A stretch of DNA of 64,000 nucleotides from Gari tellinella (lineage: Eukaryota; Mollusca; Bivalvia; Cardiida; Psammobiidae), in contig OV277871.1 in assembly GCA_922989275.2 (NCBI GenBank), positions 33,490,693-33,554,692 on the forward strand, read 5' to 3'. Positions 22,182 through 31,970 of this stretch are shown one piece after another. Positions within the stretch are counted from its first letter, which is position 1. Every line of letters begins with the position of its first letter. Made by a program: the position numbers and the translations under genes. The notes under the pieces are model-generated. The model was given only the letters and a program-made list of their open reading frames with translations. It had not been told where the DNA came from and ran no database searches.

Positions 22182-23459
22182 CTAACTCTCCATATATAAA
22201 ATTATTTTAGGTCTAACTCCAAGTAGCTGTTTACAGAACTTAAGATGGACTCTCTCTAGTTTATCTGCCTTTGTAAAACCACACACCTCACTTCCATAGT
22301 TAAGTACTGGCAATATAAGTTTATCAAACAGCTCCAAATTATGTTTAACTGAAATATTTGTGAAATTATACAAGTATGTCTTTAGTTTAAAAAGTGCCTT
22401 TAATGCCTGGCCAGCTAATGCAGAATGTGTTTCAGAAAACGAACCCCCACTAGTAAATACTACACCTAAATAGGTAAACTTCTGCACAATTTCAATTTCA
22501 AGATTATTGTAAGTAAATCTAGTACCTTTTCGTATTCTTCCACCCTTTTTAAAAATCATTACTTTTGTTTTATCAACATTTACTACAAGCCTCCATCGCT
22601 GGCAGTAATCATACAAAATATCTAAACCTTGTTGCAATCCACTTTCAGTGCTCGAAAATAAAAATATATCATCTGTATATAGCAGCAAACAAAGCTTAAT
22701 TGCACCTATATCTATTCCTTCATAGCCCTTTAAAATAAAGGTCTCTTCCAGATCATTTAAGCACATGGCAAATAAAAATGGCGATAAACACTCACCCTGA
22801 GCTACCTCCAGTGTAAAGAAGAAGCCATCACTTAAATTATTGTCATATTTAACCATATATCTAAGGTTACTATACATAGACTTTATTATATTAAGAATTT
22901 TACCTCTAACTCCGTATTTGATAAGTTTAGACCCCAATACATCTCGCACAATACAGTCAAAAGCTTTTTTAAAGTCTATAAAAGCAACAAATAACTTTTT
23001 ATTATCATTCAACGTATGAGAGATTAAGCCCTGTAAAATAAATACATTATCAATAGTACTAATATTTTTCCTAAACCCTGCTTGGGCCTCTACATAAAAC
23101 GTGACATTGTTCTGCCCATTCGATCAGCCTAGTGTTAATCACTCTGGTGAAAAGTTTGCCTAATGCACTTAAAAGAGTTATCCCCCTATAATTACCAGCG
23201 TCGTTAATATCGCCCTTTTTAAAGATATGTACAATGTGTCCTTCTGACCAGCTATTTGGGAAATAACCTGTGCTTAAAACAGTATTAAATAGTTTATCTA
23301 TAAAAGGGATTAATGCATGTATACCATGTTTAAAAAATTAATTTATAACCGGACTTGCCCGATTTCATATCTTTACAAGCTTTAAAGATTTCTTCTCTGG
23401 TTATATTAACGTTGAGTTCCGAAAACATTTCTTGGAGTTCTCCGTTTAAATATTTTTCA
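22182..23459 (-). pseudogene. LINE reverse transcriptase domain
   Basis: Order on the minus strand: TGYFPNSWSEGHIVHIFKKG, then NYRGITLLSALGKLFTRVIN, QAGFRKNISTIDN, VAFIDFKKAFDCI, the catalytic-type LLYTDDIFLF (YTDD instead of YADD), and KFTYLGVVFTSGGSF. These are RT blocks 1 to 7 of non-LTR elements. A frameshift near 23092 separates EWAEQCHV from EAQAGFR, and another lies near 23340. The LSPFLFAMCLNDL block is intact. It copied RNA into DNA at the target site when active. Confidence 0.9.
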
Positions 23460-23712
23460 TTAACCCTTTACCTGATAGCATTGTTTCTAGTATTGAAGAT
23501 ATGTGACTACTTAAAGCAGGTTTAAAGTAAAGCAGAATGCGCCCAATGGCGCATTCTGCTTTACTTTCAGCCTGCTTTAAGCTATTAACTGCTAGAATAA
23601 GGAAAGTATTTAATATGACACATATTAATTACGGTATAATTTGGAACTATTTTCTTCAGCGGATGAATAAGATAAATGTGCTAAAAGTCGCTTCTATAAG
23701 GGAAAGGGTTAA
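23460..23712. mobile_element. Family D MITE inside the LINE ORF
   Basis: TTAACCCTTTACCTGATAGC at the left; GGGAAAGGGTTAA at the right. Core GTAAAGCAGAATGCGCCCAA with its inverse. Removing it with one TTAA restores the LINE frame exactly: ..DEDILAF-NEKYLNGELQ... This shows the target duplication is TTAA, as for piggyBac-type elements. Confidence 0.9.
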
Positions 23713-24479
23713 AAGCTAAAATATCTTCATCAGGCTGAAAGAATACAGAATTTGGATCATTAACTGCTTTAAAATACTCCGAGAAATCTTTTGTTGTTAA
23801 GTGTTTCGATTATCTTTCTGATGTTACGCCTTTCAACATTATCCAGTATTCTTTTGCGTTTTTAAACCTCATTGCTTCTAATTTTCTCGTCTGATTTTTA
23901 TCATATTCTACTTTTTTACTACGTATCATATTTTTATAATCTGCTCTTGCTGACGTCATCAAGGTGCGAGTCTCTTCCGTTTGATTTAACCTGTAATCAT
24001 TTAATTTTTCATAAAATACATTACGTTTTTCTCTTTACAGCATTGGTTGAACCATGGCTCGTTCTTTTTCGGTGAATTATTCCCGTGTATATCAGTATTT
24101 ATACATGTGTTTTTTAAAAAACGGGTCACAAACATCGCCTAGTAACTCGTAAAATTCCTTTAGATTCCTATTTAGGTCTTCATTATTGTCAATCGTATCT
24201 AGTTTATTCGATAATGTATTAAGCATATCTCGAAGGTCTTGATTTTCTATTTTTTCTTTATAAGAATTAAGCTTAGAATTATCCCATTTGTATTTGTAAT
24301 TTGCTGTTTGTGTAAAGGTTGTATCCCTTTGATCGGCATTACCACTTTGTGTGGGAAGTTTGCTAAGTGAAAACTCTACCACGCAATGATCAGATAGCAA
24401 ATTTGGATCCTCAATAGAAAAACTTTTAAAATTATCAAAGAGAGATGTGCGACACATTACAAGATCTACTACACTACTG
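23713..24479 (-). pseudogene. LINE linker and end of endonuclease
   Basis: The minus strand reads GSSVVDLVMCRTSLFDNFKS, then LLSDHCVVEFSLS (endonuclease C-terminal S-D-H block), followed by EPWFNQCCKEKRNVFYEKL and FKNAKEYWIMLKGV (linker before RT). A few frameshifts and stops occur near 23815 and 24080. It continues across the 3.2-kb insertion to the part at 27688-28027. Confidence 0.85.
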
Positions 24480-24727
24480 CCGGTGTAACGAAGTATTTTG
24501 ACCCCCATCAAAAAAAGACCTCCCGGTCATAATTCGACGACGTGGAATGACCCCCGGTCATTTTTCGATATCGTACAATGACCCCCCGGTCATAATTCGA
24601 CGTCGAAATTTGACCCCCCGGTCATAGTACTATGACTCACCTCATGAAGTATTTTGACCCCTCCTGAAATATATCGACCCCCATCGAATAGTGACCCATA
24701 CCCTCTCCAGCAATTAAGCGACACAGT

Positions 24728-24967
24728 TTAACCAATTGGACCCTAACGACGAGTATATTAGATATTTACAAACAGTGTTCATGTTTATAGTACACTTGTC
24801 CTTTGTAAACAGTGTAGACCCAAGTCAGACTTTACCCACAGGAGCCCTCTGATATGTGTCAGTTTTGAAATGTATTGTATAAAACAACTCTAGCTAGTCG
24901 AAAATTGACTTGACATAACTAGAAAACTTGAATTGTTCACTTACATTTTCAGGTGTGAATGAGTTAA
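24728..24967 (+). mobile_element. Family H MITE, old copy
   Basis: TTAACCAATTGGACCCTAAC at the left, GTGTGAATGAGTTAA at the right. GTACACTTGTCCTTTGTAAA and CAGTGTAGACCCAAGTCAGA identify it. The hairpin is worn. It lies inside the 3.2-kb element. Confidence 0.6.
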
Positions 24968-26018
24968 AAGATACATAAAATTTAGATAATAAACAAGTTA
25001 AAATTCAGACATGATAAGCACGCCATGGGAACGTACAGTATACTAAATGCTGTTCCCGAGGGATACCGTTACATGTAACCTGGTGCTTATATGTTGGATG
25101 CTGATGGTAGGGATTACCCGATATCTTTGATACAAGCTGGTTGCGGGTCTGAGGTATAATTCGTGAACAGCTTATTTATAAATAAGTTAGGGGTGTAATT
25201 CAGCCATGGAGTATGCAGGTCGGTGTGGCCGGGGCAGGCAGGGTGTTAATTACTTGAAAAAGTTATAAATTACTTTACAAGTTTACAATCACATTGCTTA
25301 AGAGTGCATTATATTACAAATACCATTACGCAACGTTTACATAAAAGTTTGTAATGCATTAAATTACAACAACATTGGCAAAGTAATGCATTACATCGTA
25401 CATTAACGTCCAAAACATTACTAAAAAAGACTAATAAGCATATCATATATAACTGATAGGTTATCATTTACAAGTTAATGTCAACTACATAATCAAAGAT
25501 GCAAACTTAAGAATACATGTATGCAAGTATACAGTTTGTAAAGTCAAAGCCTTTTTGTCTGTACACTTCTTGATTGAATTACTGCTATAGAGGGGTACCC
25601 AGACAAAATGTATAAATGTCACTGCTGCATATAACACCATTACAGTTTCTGCATTGTCTGATAGATGCATAAAGTCAAACATGAATACTAACCCTTTACT
25701 CCATAGCCTGTTTCTATTCTTGAAGATATATGACCACTTATTGAACGTAGTTTAAAGTACATCAGTGGTACTCGATATCAATAAACGTGAACAAGTAAAA
25801 CTATTTATCCCCCTTTTACATGTACCTCGTATATATAATATTTACATCGATTCCAATGGCATTCGTCTTCTTACAATGTGTCGCAACATGTGTCTATGAA
25901 AATATTGATTAGATTATTGACAGTATATTGTACAACATAGAACCATCCAAAGATTTTTAAAAGTAATTAGCAATCTGACATGAATTAATCATCAGGGTGC
26001 TGCTCGCGACATTCAATA
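24968..26018. other. Interior of the 3.2-kb element, no gene
   Basis: AT-rich. A stretch near 25250-25430 is full of TAATGCATTA-like and TTACAAG words. No frame resembles a transposase or integrase. Confidence 0.4.
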
Positions 26019-26089
26019 ATGAGAAGGGGCCTTTGTTTGACATCAAATACGGTAATTACCATACCAGGACAGGGCGTGTCATTGTATGA

Positions 26090-26330
26090 AATAGAAAAAT
26101 ATCAGGGGGTCATTCTACGACATCGAATAATGACCGGGGGTCATTCTAAAACATCGAATAATGACCGGGGAGTCATTCTACGACATCGAATAAAGACCGG
26201 GGGTCATTCTACGACATCGAGTTATGACCGGGGAGTCAATCTACCACATCAAATAAAGACCGGGGGTCATTCTACGTCATCGAATAATGACCGGAGTTAT
26301 TCTACGACACTGATTGATGACAAGGGTAAT
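26090..26330 (+). repeat. About 32-bp tandem repeat, GGGGGTCATTCTACGACATC
   Basis: Seven or so units of GGGGGTCATTCTACGACATC plus GAATAATGACC. The same words, diverged, occur in both subterminal zones of the surrounding element. A 143-codon frame across it (26019-26450) is rich in H, S, T and G because of the repeat and is probably not a gene. Confidence 0.85.
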
Positions 26331-26503
26331 GAGGCAACGTTGCGCAGCGTCCGATCTGGATATAATTTGTTTGCAGATGGTGTTAAATGTACACATAAAC
26401 ATGATAAACTGTTAAATCATATCAGCAAGAGTTGGCAAAACACAACATAACCCGCTTGTAGTGGCTTTATTTGAATGATGACAATTTGATAGGTACTTCA
26501 GGG

Positions 26504-26623
26504 CCCAAGGTTATAAAGAGTTTGAGTTGAGTCTGGGCGTTTGCGCTAATCTGACCAATCAAATACCTGACAACGATCTCAGACTCAACTCAAACTCTTT
26601 ATTATCTTGAGCTTTTGGTCACT
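26504..26623. mobile_element. Family J hairpin MITE
   Basis: AAGGTTATAAAGAGTTTGAG and its inverse CTCAAACTCTTTATTATCTT, with CTGACCAATCAAATACC inside. Shorter than the other copies because one CCAAT arm is missing. Confidence 0.65.
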
Positions 26624-27274
26624 ACAGAATTCAAGGTCAAACTGAGGCAACAGATATCACGATACTCACAATATTGGTCACTTGCTAAATACGACAATAG
26701 TACATTTCGCAGTTGCTAAGTTATGCAAGGTAAAGAGTCTTACAAGTAAACAATACTATAATACTTAAGTCATTCGAAGTGACACTACCTTATTAAAATG
26801 TAAAGCCGGAGAACACTAAAAACACAAGTAATGGTAATAAAAAGATGACCAAACTATACCTGCATGTGCAGCTTAATAAAGGTTTTACAGTTGTTTTGAT
26901 ACCAACTTTACTTCAGATTTAACGAACGAGATCAAGCTTGAGTCAGTGTCTTGAGACTAGAACAGTTGAAACGAAACCCGCAACAAAAGCCCAGATTAGA
27001 TCAAAGTTTGTTGGCCAATCTGAGATACGTTTCAACAGTACTGTTGTGTTTTCGAAAAAATAAACGTAAACCTTTAGTCATGTTTAAAAAGAAATGCATT
27101 AAGAAAATTCCAAAGCTTTTGTCACGGAGCCCCCTCAAAATCTCCCAACTTTGGGCACTAACGTATTGACTTGCCAACTGACAGGTGTCCTTCTAAACCA
27201 ATAGAACGTACATGTATGAGCGCCGTGGTACCAAATAAATGCCATAAAAGTTGTTGATCGAAAAATAATGTAAA
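26624..27274. other. Interior of the 3.2-kb element, no gene
   Basis: I see no exon, long frame or repeat with a partner here, apart from general AT richness. Confidence 0.4.
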
Positions 27275-27295
27275 AGGTCAAGGTCACAGTGACCT
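27275..27295 (+). promoter_or_regulatory. Nuclear-receptor-type site (IR3 plus half site)
   Basis: AGGTCACAGTGACCT at 27281-27295 is a perfect inverted repeat with a 3-base spacer, the consensus estrogen response element. A further AGGTCA sits directly upstream. The surrounding sequence looks like a mollusc repeat, and no gene start is near, so a regulatory role is only a possibility. Confidence 0.4.
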
Positions 27296-27687
27296 GAAAA
27301 GTGAAAAAATCACAGGCTATGTTATAGGCCACTTTGCCATGGCAAACGTACTCACACACCAACTTTGGTAAATCTTGTTGATGTAATAAAGAAAATATGT
27401 TCTAAACAATGGTACATATGAAGACGGAATCACTTCCAGACACGCGCAATTTTGTCATTACATACGCCCAAAATTGAGCTTTGGGGTATAAATACACATT
27501 TAGCACGTGCAAAACTAATTTTACACCAAATATAAAGGTAAGTATAAAGGGGGTCATTTTTCGACAGAAGGGGGTCAATATTCGACGATGGGGGGTCCTT
27601 TTTCGACGACAGGGGGTCATTATACGACGTCAATTTTTGACCGGGGGGTCACTTTTCGATGGGGGTAAAAATACTTCGTTACACCGG

Positions 27688-28027
27688 CGTGTTTAACACA
27701 TGTAAACTTTCCAACATTTTCATCTTCAAACATTCTACCATTCACAATTCTCAAACCTGTTAGTTTACAGAAATCCAGTAGCTCAATGCCAATTTCATTT
27801 ACTGTTTTATCTTCCGAACACCGACTAAGTAATGTATCCTGTATGTAATCATCAGGTAAAAGGTTTAAGTTTACCAAATCTTCATTTTCAGCATAATCTG
27901 GTCTTTCCCCCACCCTGCCATTAAAATCACCAGTAATCAGAAATTGACATGAGCTACTGTACGTATTTTCAAACAAAATCAAATCATCAAGAATAAAATC
28001 AAAAACACTCTGAGTAGCCAAACCTTC
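27688..28027 (-). pseudogene. LINE endonuclease, N-terminal-truncated
   Basis: The minus strand opens directly at the 5' truncation point and reads SSCQFLITGDFNGRVGERPD, then LLDFCKLTGLRIVNGRMF and VGKFTCVKHA. GDFN followed by LRIVNGR and FTC is the AP-endonuclease pattern of LINEs. The frame stops only where the 3.2-kb element starts. Confidence 0.85.
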
Positions 28028-28404
28028 TGCATATGTAGGTCACAGGAGCTAAAAATAGATTTGTTCAATGGAAACTTAAAAAAATCTTCTTGTCTAAACC
28101 CTAGTACCCTGCTCTTAGATATTTGGCATATAGCATCATCTACAAGTCCTCTATTAAGATTGTTCAAATTATGCCCTCGGGTAAAAAATGACAAAGTCCT
28201 GGACATAAATCATTCAGCTATTCTCAGGTGAGCGAAATATGTCCCATGAGGCTCTTGTTTTTTCTTTGTTCTAGCAGATGGTAGCTTAAAGTAGGTTGAA
28301 GTAAAGCAGAATGCGCCTTTAGGTGCATTCTGCTTCACTTTCAACCTGCCTTTAGGGGTCACATATCTTCAATATAAGAAAAGACTATGGGGTAATGGGT
28401 TAAG

Positions 28405-28620
28405 CATATTAAATTTATTCCTCCCCTAAAGAAAATGGCTCCACTTTATACAGTCATGAACATGTACAATATAAGAAATATTTTCTGTATCCTAACAGGT
28501 GTGAACTTATAACAGGCTGCAAGTAAAGCAGAATTTGACTTAATGTGCATTCAGCGTTACTTTCAGCCTGTTATAAGTGGCCACTTGTCTTCAAAACTAG
28601 AAACAGGCTATGGGGTATAG
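28405..28620. mobile_element. Family D MITE
   Basis: ATTTATTCCTCCCCTAAAGA, CATGAACATGTACAATATAA, GGCTGCAAGTAAAGCAGAAT, GAAACAGGCTATGGGGTA. The first 30 bases are missing; it abuts the previous D element. Confidence 0.7.
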
Positions 28621-28866
28621 ACAATTTAAGACATATTAATTATTTCATCTTGACTAAGAACAAGTTTACTTAATAAATTTATCCATCTGATACACTCATG
28701 AATTTCAATCCTTATACATGTTTTATATTTAATATCAGATGGTAGCTTAAAGCATGTTGAAAGTAAAGCAGACTGTGCCTTAAGGTGTTCTATGCTTTAC
28801 TTCCAACCTGCTTTAAGCAATCATCTATCTTCAAAACAAGAAATACGCTATGGAGTAAAGGGTTAA
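28621..28866. mobile_element. Family D MITE
   Basis: Third D element in a row: CATGAATTTCAATCCTTATA, GTTGAAAGTAAAGCAGACTG with inverse TATGCTTTACTTCCAACC, and TATGGAGTAAAGGGTTAA at its right end. Confidence 0.7.
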
Positions 28867-29060
28867 GTAGTCACCTGTCTTCAGTTTTAAAACAGACCAT
28901 TGGCTAAGCAATCACTAAATGAAGCAGCATGTAGACAGGTGACTGTCTAATCAAGGACAAAAGTAATTCAGAAAGCTCCAATAGAAGGCTTTCTTTATTA
29001 CTTTTCTCCTATCTTCAGTTACCACCAGTCTGTATTAGAATACTATGCCTCATATAAGAA
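28867..29060. mobile_element. Hairpin element related to A/D cores
   Basis: GGTGACTGTCTAATCAAGGA, CAAAAGTAATTCAGAAAGCT with its inverse AGGCTTTCTTTATTACTTTT. The core design is like family A (CAGAAAGCTCC); the ends are unclear. Confidence 0.5.
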
Positions 29061-29437
29061 TACAGATTTATTCAACATTCTTTCCAGCCTATAAGGAAAA
29101 TGACATCGAGTATAAATCAAAAGGGCCCAAGATAAGAAGTGTATTACAAAGCTTAACCGACTAACCCAGGAATACATTTTAGATCCAAACTGTTTGCAAG
29201 GTCTTCAATACAGGGTCCCAAAAGGTTAACACCAGGGCTCCAAATAAGAAGGAGTAAACTGCACAAATCCATTTTTTTTCTAAATCTAATCCTAAGATGT
29301 GTCTACTCATTAGAATCGTCTCTTCGAGACGATTCTAATGAGTAGTGACACCATAGGGTTTAAAGCAGAAATAAAGATTTTAGTTTTTGAAATACCCTCC
29401 TTATCTGGAGCTCTGGAACTTAAACACCATTACTTAC

Positions 29438-29498
29438 AGCCTTTCATGTCCTTCGTCTGCTCATCCTTGTCTGAAATCTTCTTCTTGAGAGCCTCATT
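29438..29498 (-). CDS. SHTN1: Shootin-1-like exon (NEALKKKISDKDEQ)
   Basis: 61 bp, with acceptor GTATTGTTTGTTACAG and donor T|GTAAGT. It encodes NEALKKKISDKDEQTKDMKG and ends in phase 1, which joins in frame to the exon at 18959-19053 about 10 kb away. It is charged and heptad-like, as expected for the N-terminal coiled coil. On its own it is too short to name; the name rests on phase and order with the other four exons. Confidence 0.5.
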
Positions 29499-29530
29499 CT
29501 GTAACAAACAATACAGAAATGTAACACCAG

Positions 29531-29782
29531 TACAGTGGAGAATCTGTTATTCTTTCCCGTTTAAACGGCAAACGTACGCAAACGCAAAGCACTAAAAACG
29601 TAGAAAAGTACAACTTTTTGACAATTCTGATAATTCATATTTATCTTGGTGGCAAACAGTTTGGAGCCTGATCAGACGCCGGGTTATCCGGCGTCTGATC
29701 TGGCTCCAAACTGTTTGCACTGCAAATAATAGTTTTAGCGTAAACGCGTTTATTGGGAAAGAATAACAGATTCTCCACTGTA
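29531..29782 (-). mobile_element. Family B MITE
   Basis: Full-length copy in reverse orientation, TA flanked. Core GATCAGACGCCGGGTTATCC closes with GGCGTCTGATCTGG. It lies 33 bp upstream, in gene orientation, of the exon at 29438-29498, close to its acceptor. Confidence 0.95.
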
Positions 29783-29869
29783 CCAGGGTTCAAGATAAGG
29801 TGGAGTAAACGGAACAAATCCAACATGTTCTCACTCATTTCAGCATCAAATCCTATGGTGATACTACTG

Positions 29870-30400
29870 TATATGATCACTTTAAGCAGATTGAAAGTAA
29901 AGCAGAATGTGCCCTAAAGCGCATTCTGCTTTACTTTCAACACGCTTTCAGCTACAATCTGCTAGAATACAGAAAATAAGCTTTAAGCTACCATCTGCAA
30001 GGATAAAGAACATATTCATGACCAGATAAAAGTGAAATATTTACTTAAGGCAAAGTCTGCTTTAGTTTCAGCTTGCTTTAAGCAACTATCTGCTAGCATA
30101 TTTATCATGGTGCATGTGTACAGTGGAGAATCTGCTATTCTTTCCCGTTTAAACGCAAACGTACGCAAACGCAAAGCACTAAACCGTAGAAAAGAACAAC
30201 TTTTGGACAATTCTGATAATTCTTGTTTATCTTGGTGGCAAACAGTTTGGAGCCTGATCAGACGCCGGGTTACCCGGCGTCTGATCTGGCTCCAAACTGT
30301 TTGCACTGCAAATAATAGTTTTAGCGTAAATGCGTTTATTGGGAAGAACAACAGATTCTCCACTGTATATCATTGGTTAACTTTCTTTTTTTATCATTTA
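29870..30400. mobile_element. Family D MITE pair, split by a B element
   Basis: Cores GATTGAAAGTAAAGCAGAAT / GCGCATTCTGCTTTACTTTC at 29887-29940 and a worn one at 30052-30076. CTAGAATACAGAAAATAAGC and CTGCTAGCATATTTATCATG are D arm words. The B element at 30119 cuts the right part. Confidence 0.6.
30119..30367 (-). mobile_element. Family B MITE inside a D element
   Basis: TACAGTGGAGAATCTGCTAT and GATTCTCCACTGTA ends with TA. Core GATCAGACGCCGGGTTACCC with its inverse. About 97% like the copy at 29531 by eye. Confidence 0.95.
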
Positions 30401-30538
30401 TAATGAGCCGTAGTATCTCATTTATCTGGCATCTTCAGTACTTCCTGAATGATTAAATAAACTCATGAATTGCTAAAATATGATGAAAGTAAAATTTGAC
30501 TTCACGGTCAAGTAAATCTTTGTAAACCTAGTGTCAGT

Positions 30539-30787
30539 TTAATCCTTACAAAACTCTAGAATTGATCAAACCCATTGAGTTATCTTATATAAATTACCAT
30601 AACTACTAATGTGCCTTCAAAGAAAAATATCGTAAAAATATTATAAAAGTATGGCAAACAGTGCAGACCCTGATCAGAGAGCTCCTAAAGGAGCCCTCAG
30701 ATAAGGGTCTACACTGTTTGCACAAGACAAGTGTACTATTCACAAGTACATGCAGTTTTTGCTTGGTCCGAGCTCAGTAAGGGTTAA
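30539..30787 (-). mobile_element. Family H MITE
   Basis: TTAATCCTTACAAAACTC at the left, CTCAGTAAGGGTTAA at the right. Core GACCCTGATCAGAGAGCTCC, loop TAAA, GGAGCCCTCAGATAAGGGTC. Confidence 0.75.
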
Positions 30788-30878
30788 AACATGATATAAC
30801 ATTATCATAGAAATAGCAAGAGTTAGAAATGAATAGACCAACACATGTCAAAATCCTCATTCATGAGTGGTCGGCATT

Positions 30879-30903
30879 AAAGAAAGAAAGAAAGAAAGAA
30901 AGA
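30879..30903 (+). repeat. (AAAG)n microsatellite
   Basis: About six perfect AAAG units. Confidence 0.95.
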
Positions 30904-31150
30904 TAAGAGGGAGTAACCAAACTATTTCTCACTTTTTCTCATTCATGTTTACACTAACTCCAATGGAATCTTTGAAATATGTTTCAAAGAAGTAGCCACA
31001 CCATAGCGTTTTGAGCAGGTATAAAGATTTTAGTTTTCAAGATATTCCATTATCTGGAGTCATATTAATGAATGTGTATAAACGTACCACCATCTCAAGC
31101 AGAACTCTTCAGTCAGCTGGACTGAAAAAACAGGTACAGACCACCGGTAC

Positions 31151-31362
31151 TTAACCCTTATCCTGCGGTGATCTCGTCTGCTCCGAAATTATCGTCTGCA
31201 AAGTTTGTTAAATTTAGATTTATACATTTTTAAGTAAAGAAACCTAAAGAAGAGTGTCAAACAGTTTGGATCCAGATCAAACACCGCGTTTCGCGGTGTC
31301 TGATCTGGATCTAAACTGTTTGCAAACATCAATAAAGTCGCGACCAGCTGGCAAAGGGTTAA
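31151..31362 (+). mobile_element. Family I MITE
   Basis: TTAACCCTTATCCTGCGG at the left and AGCTGGCAAAGGGTTAA at the right. GTCGTCTGC-like words follow the left end. The core GGATCCAGATCAAACACCGC, TTTCG loop, then CGGTGTCTGATCTGGATC is an almost perfect hairpin; CACC/GGTG replaces CGCC/GGCG on both arms. Confidence 0.85.
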
Positions 31363-31970
31363 TCTTTGAGCAATGCCTCTCACAAATAATTGTACAGTCA
31401 AACCTATTGAGCTGCCAGTCAATGCAGAAGGGTGCAACTTTCTAGAGAGAAGTGTTTCAAATTTAGGTGAAAAGAATCTCAAAAGATGCATTATGTAATT
31501 TACAGTTGTCTTGCAGAAAGAAGCCACTTGTCTAGGGCACCAACTTTTCAAAACAGCAACTTAATACATGCGTAACTGTATACTATAACAATCACATTGA
31601 GTTTCAATGCTTTTTCACACATTAGAACCTAGAGATGGCATTATCAAGTTAGCTAGAGGGCTGCTTATTTAGGGCATCATGAGCACTGGTCAAGAAAACC
31701 TTGGGCAAATCCATTCACTCTATTCAAGGGGTTAATGGGTTGTACAGAATGGAATATTCTGGGTTTCAATAATTATACAGTCAATATAAATATTGTACTA
31801 TTAGCAATTTAAGCACCCAGTGAAGCGTGGATATGTCGTCTAGCAAATGTCAACTTTAAATCCATTGGATAGAAATAATACCATTAGCTTGAAATAATAG
31901 AAATGATAGCTCCTTTGGGAGCTCTGCATTATTTTCATCCTGTATTCAGCAACTACATGTATCAAATTCA
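31363..31970. other. No gene recognised
   Basis: Spacer with no supported exon or paired repeat. Confidence 0.4.

Larger units (their letters stand above)
24480..27687. mobile_element. 3.2-kb TGTAAC-ended element in a CCGG site
   Basis: The element is 24484-27683, flanked by CCGG on both sides. TGTAACGAAGTATTTTGACC and TAAAAATACTTCGTTACA are its inverted ends. Subterminal zones hold repeated GACCCCCCGGTCATAATTCG-like units, and an internal array lies at 26090-26330. Removing it with one CCGG restores the LINE frame KHAGSSVVD. No transposase was found; frames inside are repeat-driven. TGTNR ends plus a 4-bp duplication suggest a non-autonomous Ginger-like element. Confidence 0.75.
19955..28027 (-). 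mobile_element. Non-LTR retrotransposon (LINE), 5'-truncated, nested
   Basis: On the minus strand it runs from the endonuclease (28027) through RT to a 3' UTR and a GAATAAAATATC(TATC)n tail at 19955. TGCATA flanks both sides (19949-19954 and 28028-28033), as a target-site duplication. Without later insertions it is about 4.6 kb; the start of the endonuclease and any ORF1 are missing. The 3' UTR (19955-21477) hosts a family H MITE. Frameshifts show it is dead. The clade is uncertain; the C-terminal CCHC motif and simple-repeat tail suit the CR1/I group. Confidence 0.8.
19424..28264 (+). mobile_element. AGCTCACC-type bivalve repeat, split
   Basis: The left half 19424-19948 starts AGCTCACCTGAGCCAAAGGC, with TGTCCGGCGTCCGGCG and GGTTGCCATGGCAACC. 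The right half 28034-28264 ends with TTCTCAGGTGAGCGAAATAT and GAGGCTCTTGTTT. I recognise this as a very common dispersed repeat of bivalve genomes; its class is unsettled. It sits in a T-rich spot of the family D element and is itself split by a LINE. Confidence 0.7.
19321..28404. mobile_element. Family D MITE split by a 8.8-kb nest
   Basis: The left arm 19321-19423 starts TTAACCCATTACCCC. The right arm 28265-28404 contains CTAGCAGATGGTAGC, the AAAGCAGAATGCGCC core, and ends GGGGTAATGGGTTAA. Together they make one ordinary D element of about 240 bp. TTAA at both ends with CCC inside fits piggyBac-type ends. Everything between inserted later. Confidence 0.75.

Noticed and set aside
26019..26450. 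143-codon plus-strand frame
   Set aside because: Driven by the GGGGGTCATTCTACGACATC tandem repeat inside a transposon; the frame follows the repeat and has no known motif.
29641..30403. Several 60-120 codon frames over family B copies (e.g. AVQTVWSQIRRRVTRRLI)
   Set aside because: The same peptide appears wherever the hairpin core occurs, in both directions. It is translation of a palindrome, not a gene family.
31083..31133. Possible further shootin-like exon (acceptor CCTGTTTTTTCAG, donor GTACGT)
   Set aside because: In the phase required by the exon at 29438-29498 it contains a stop; the open phase does not join.
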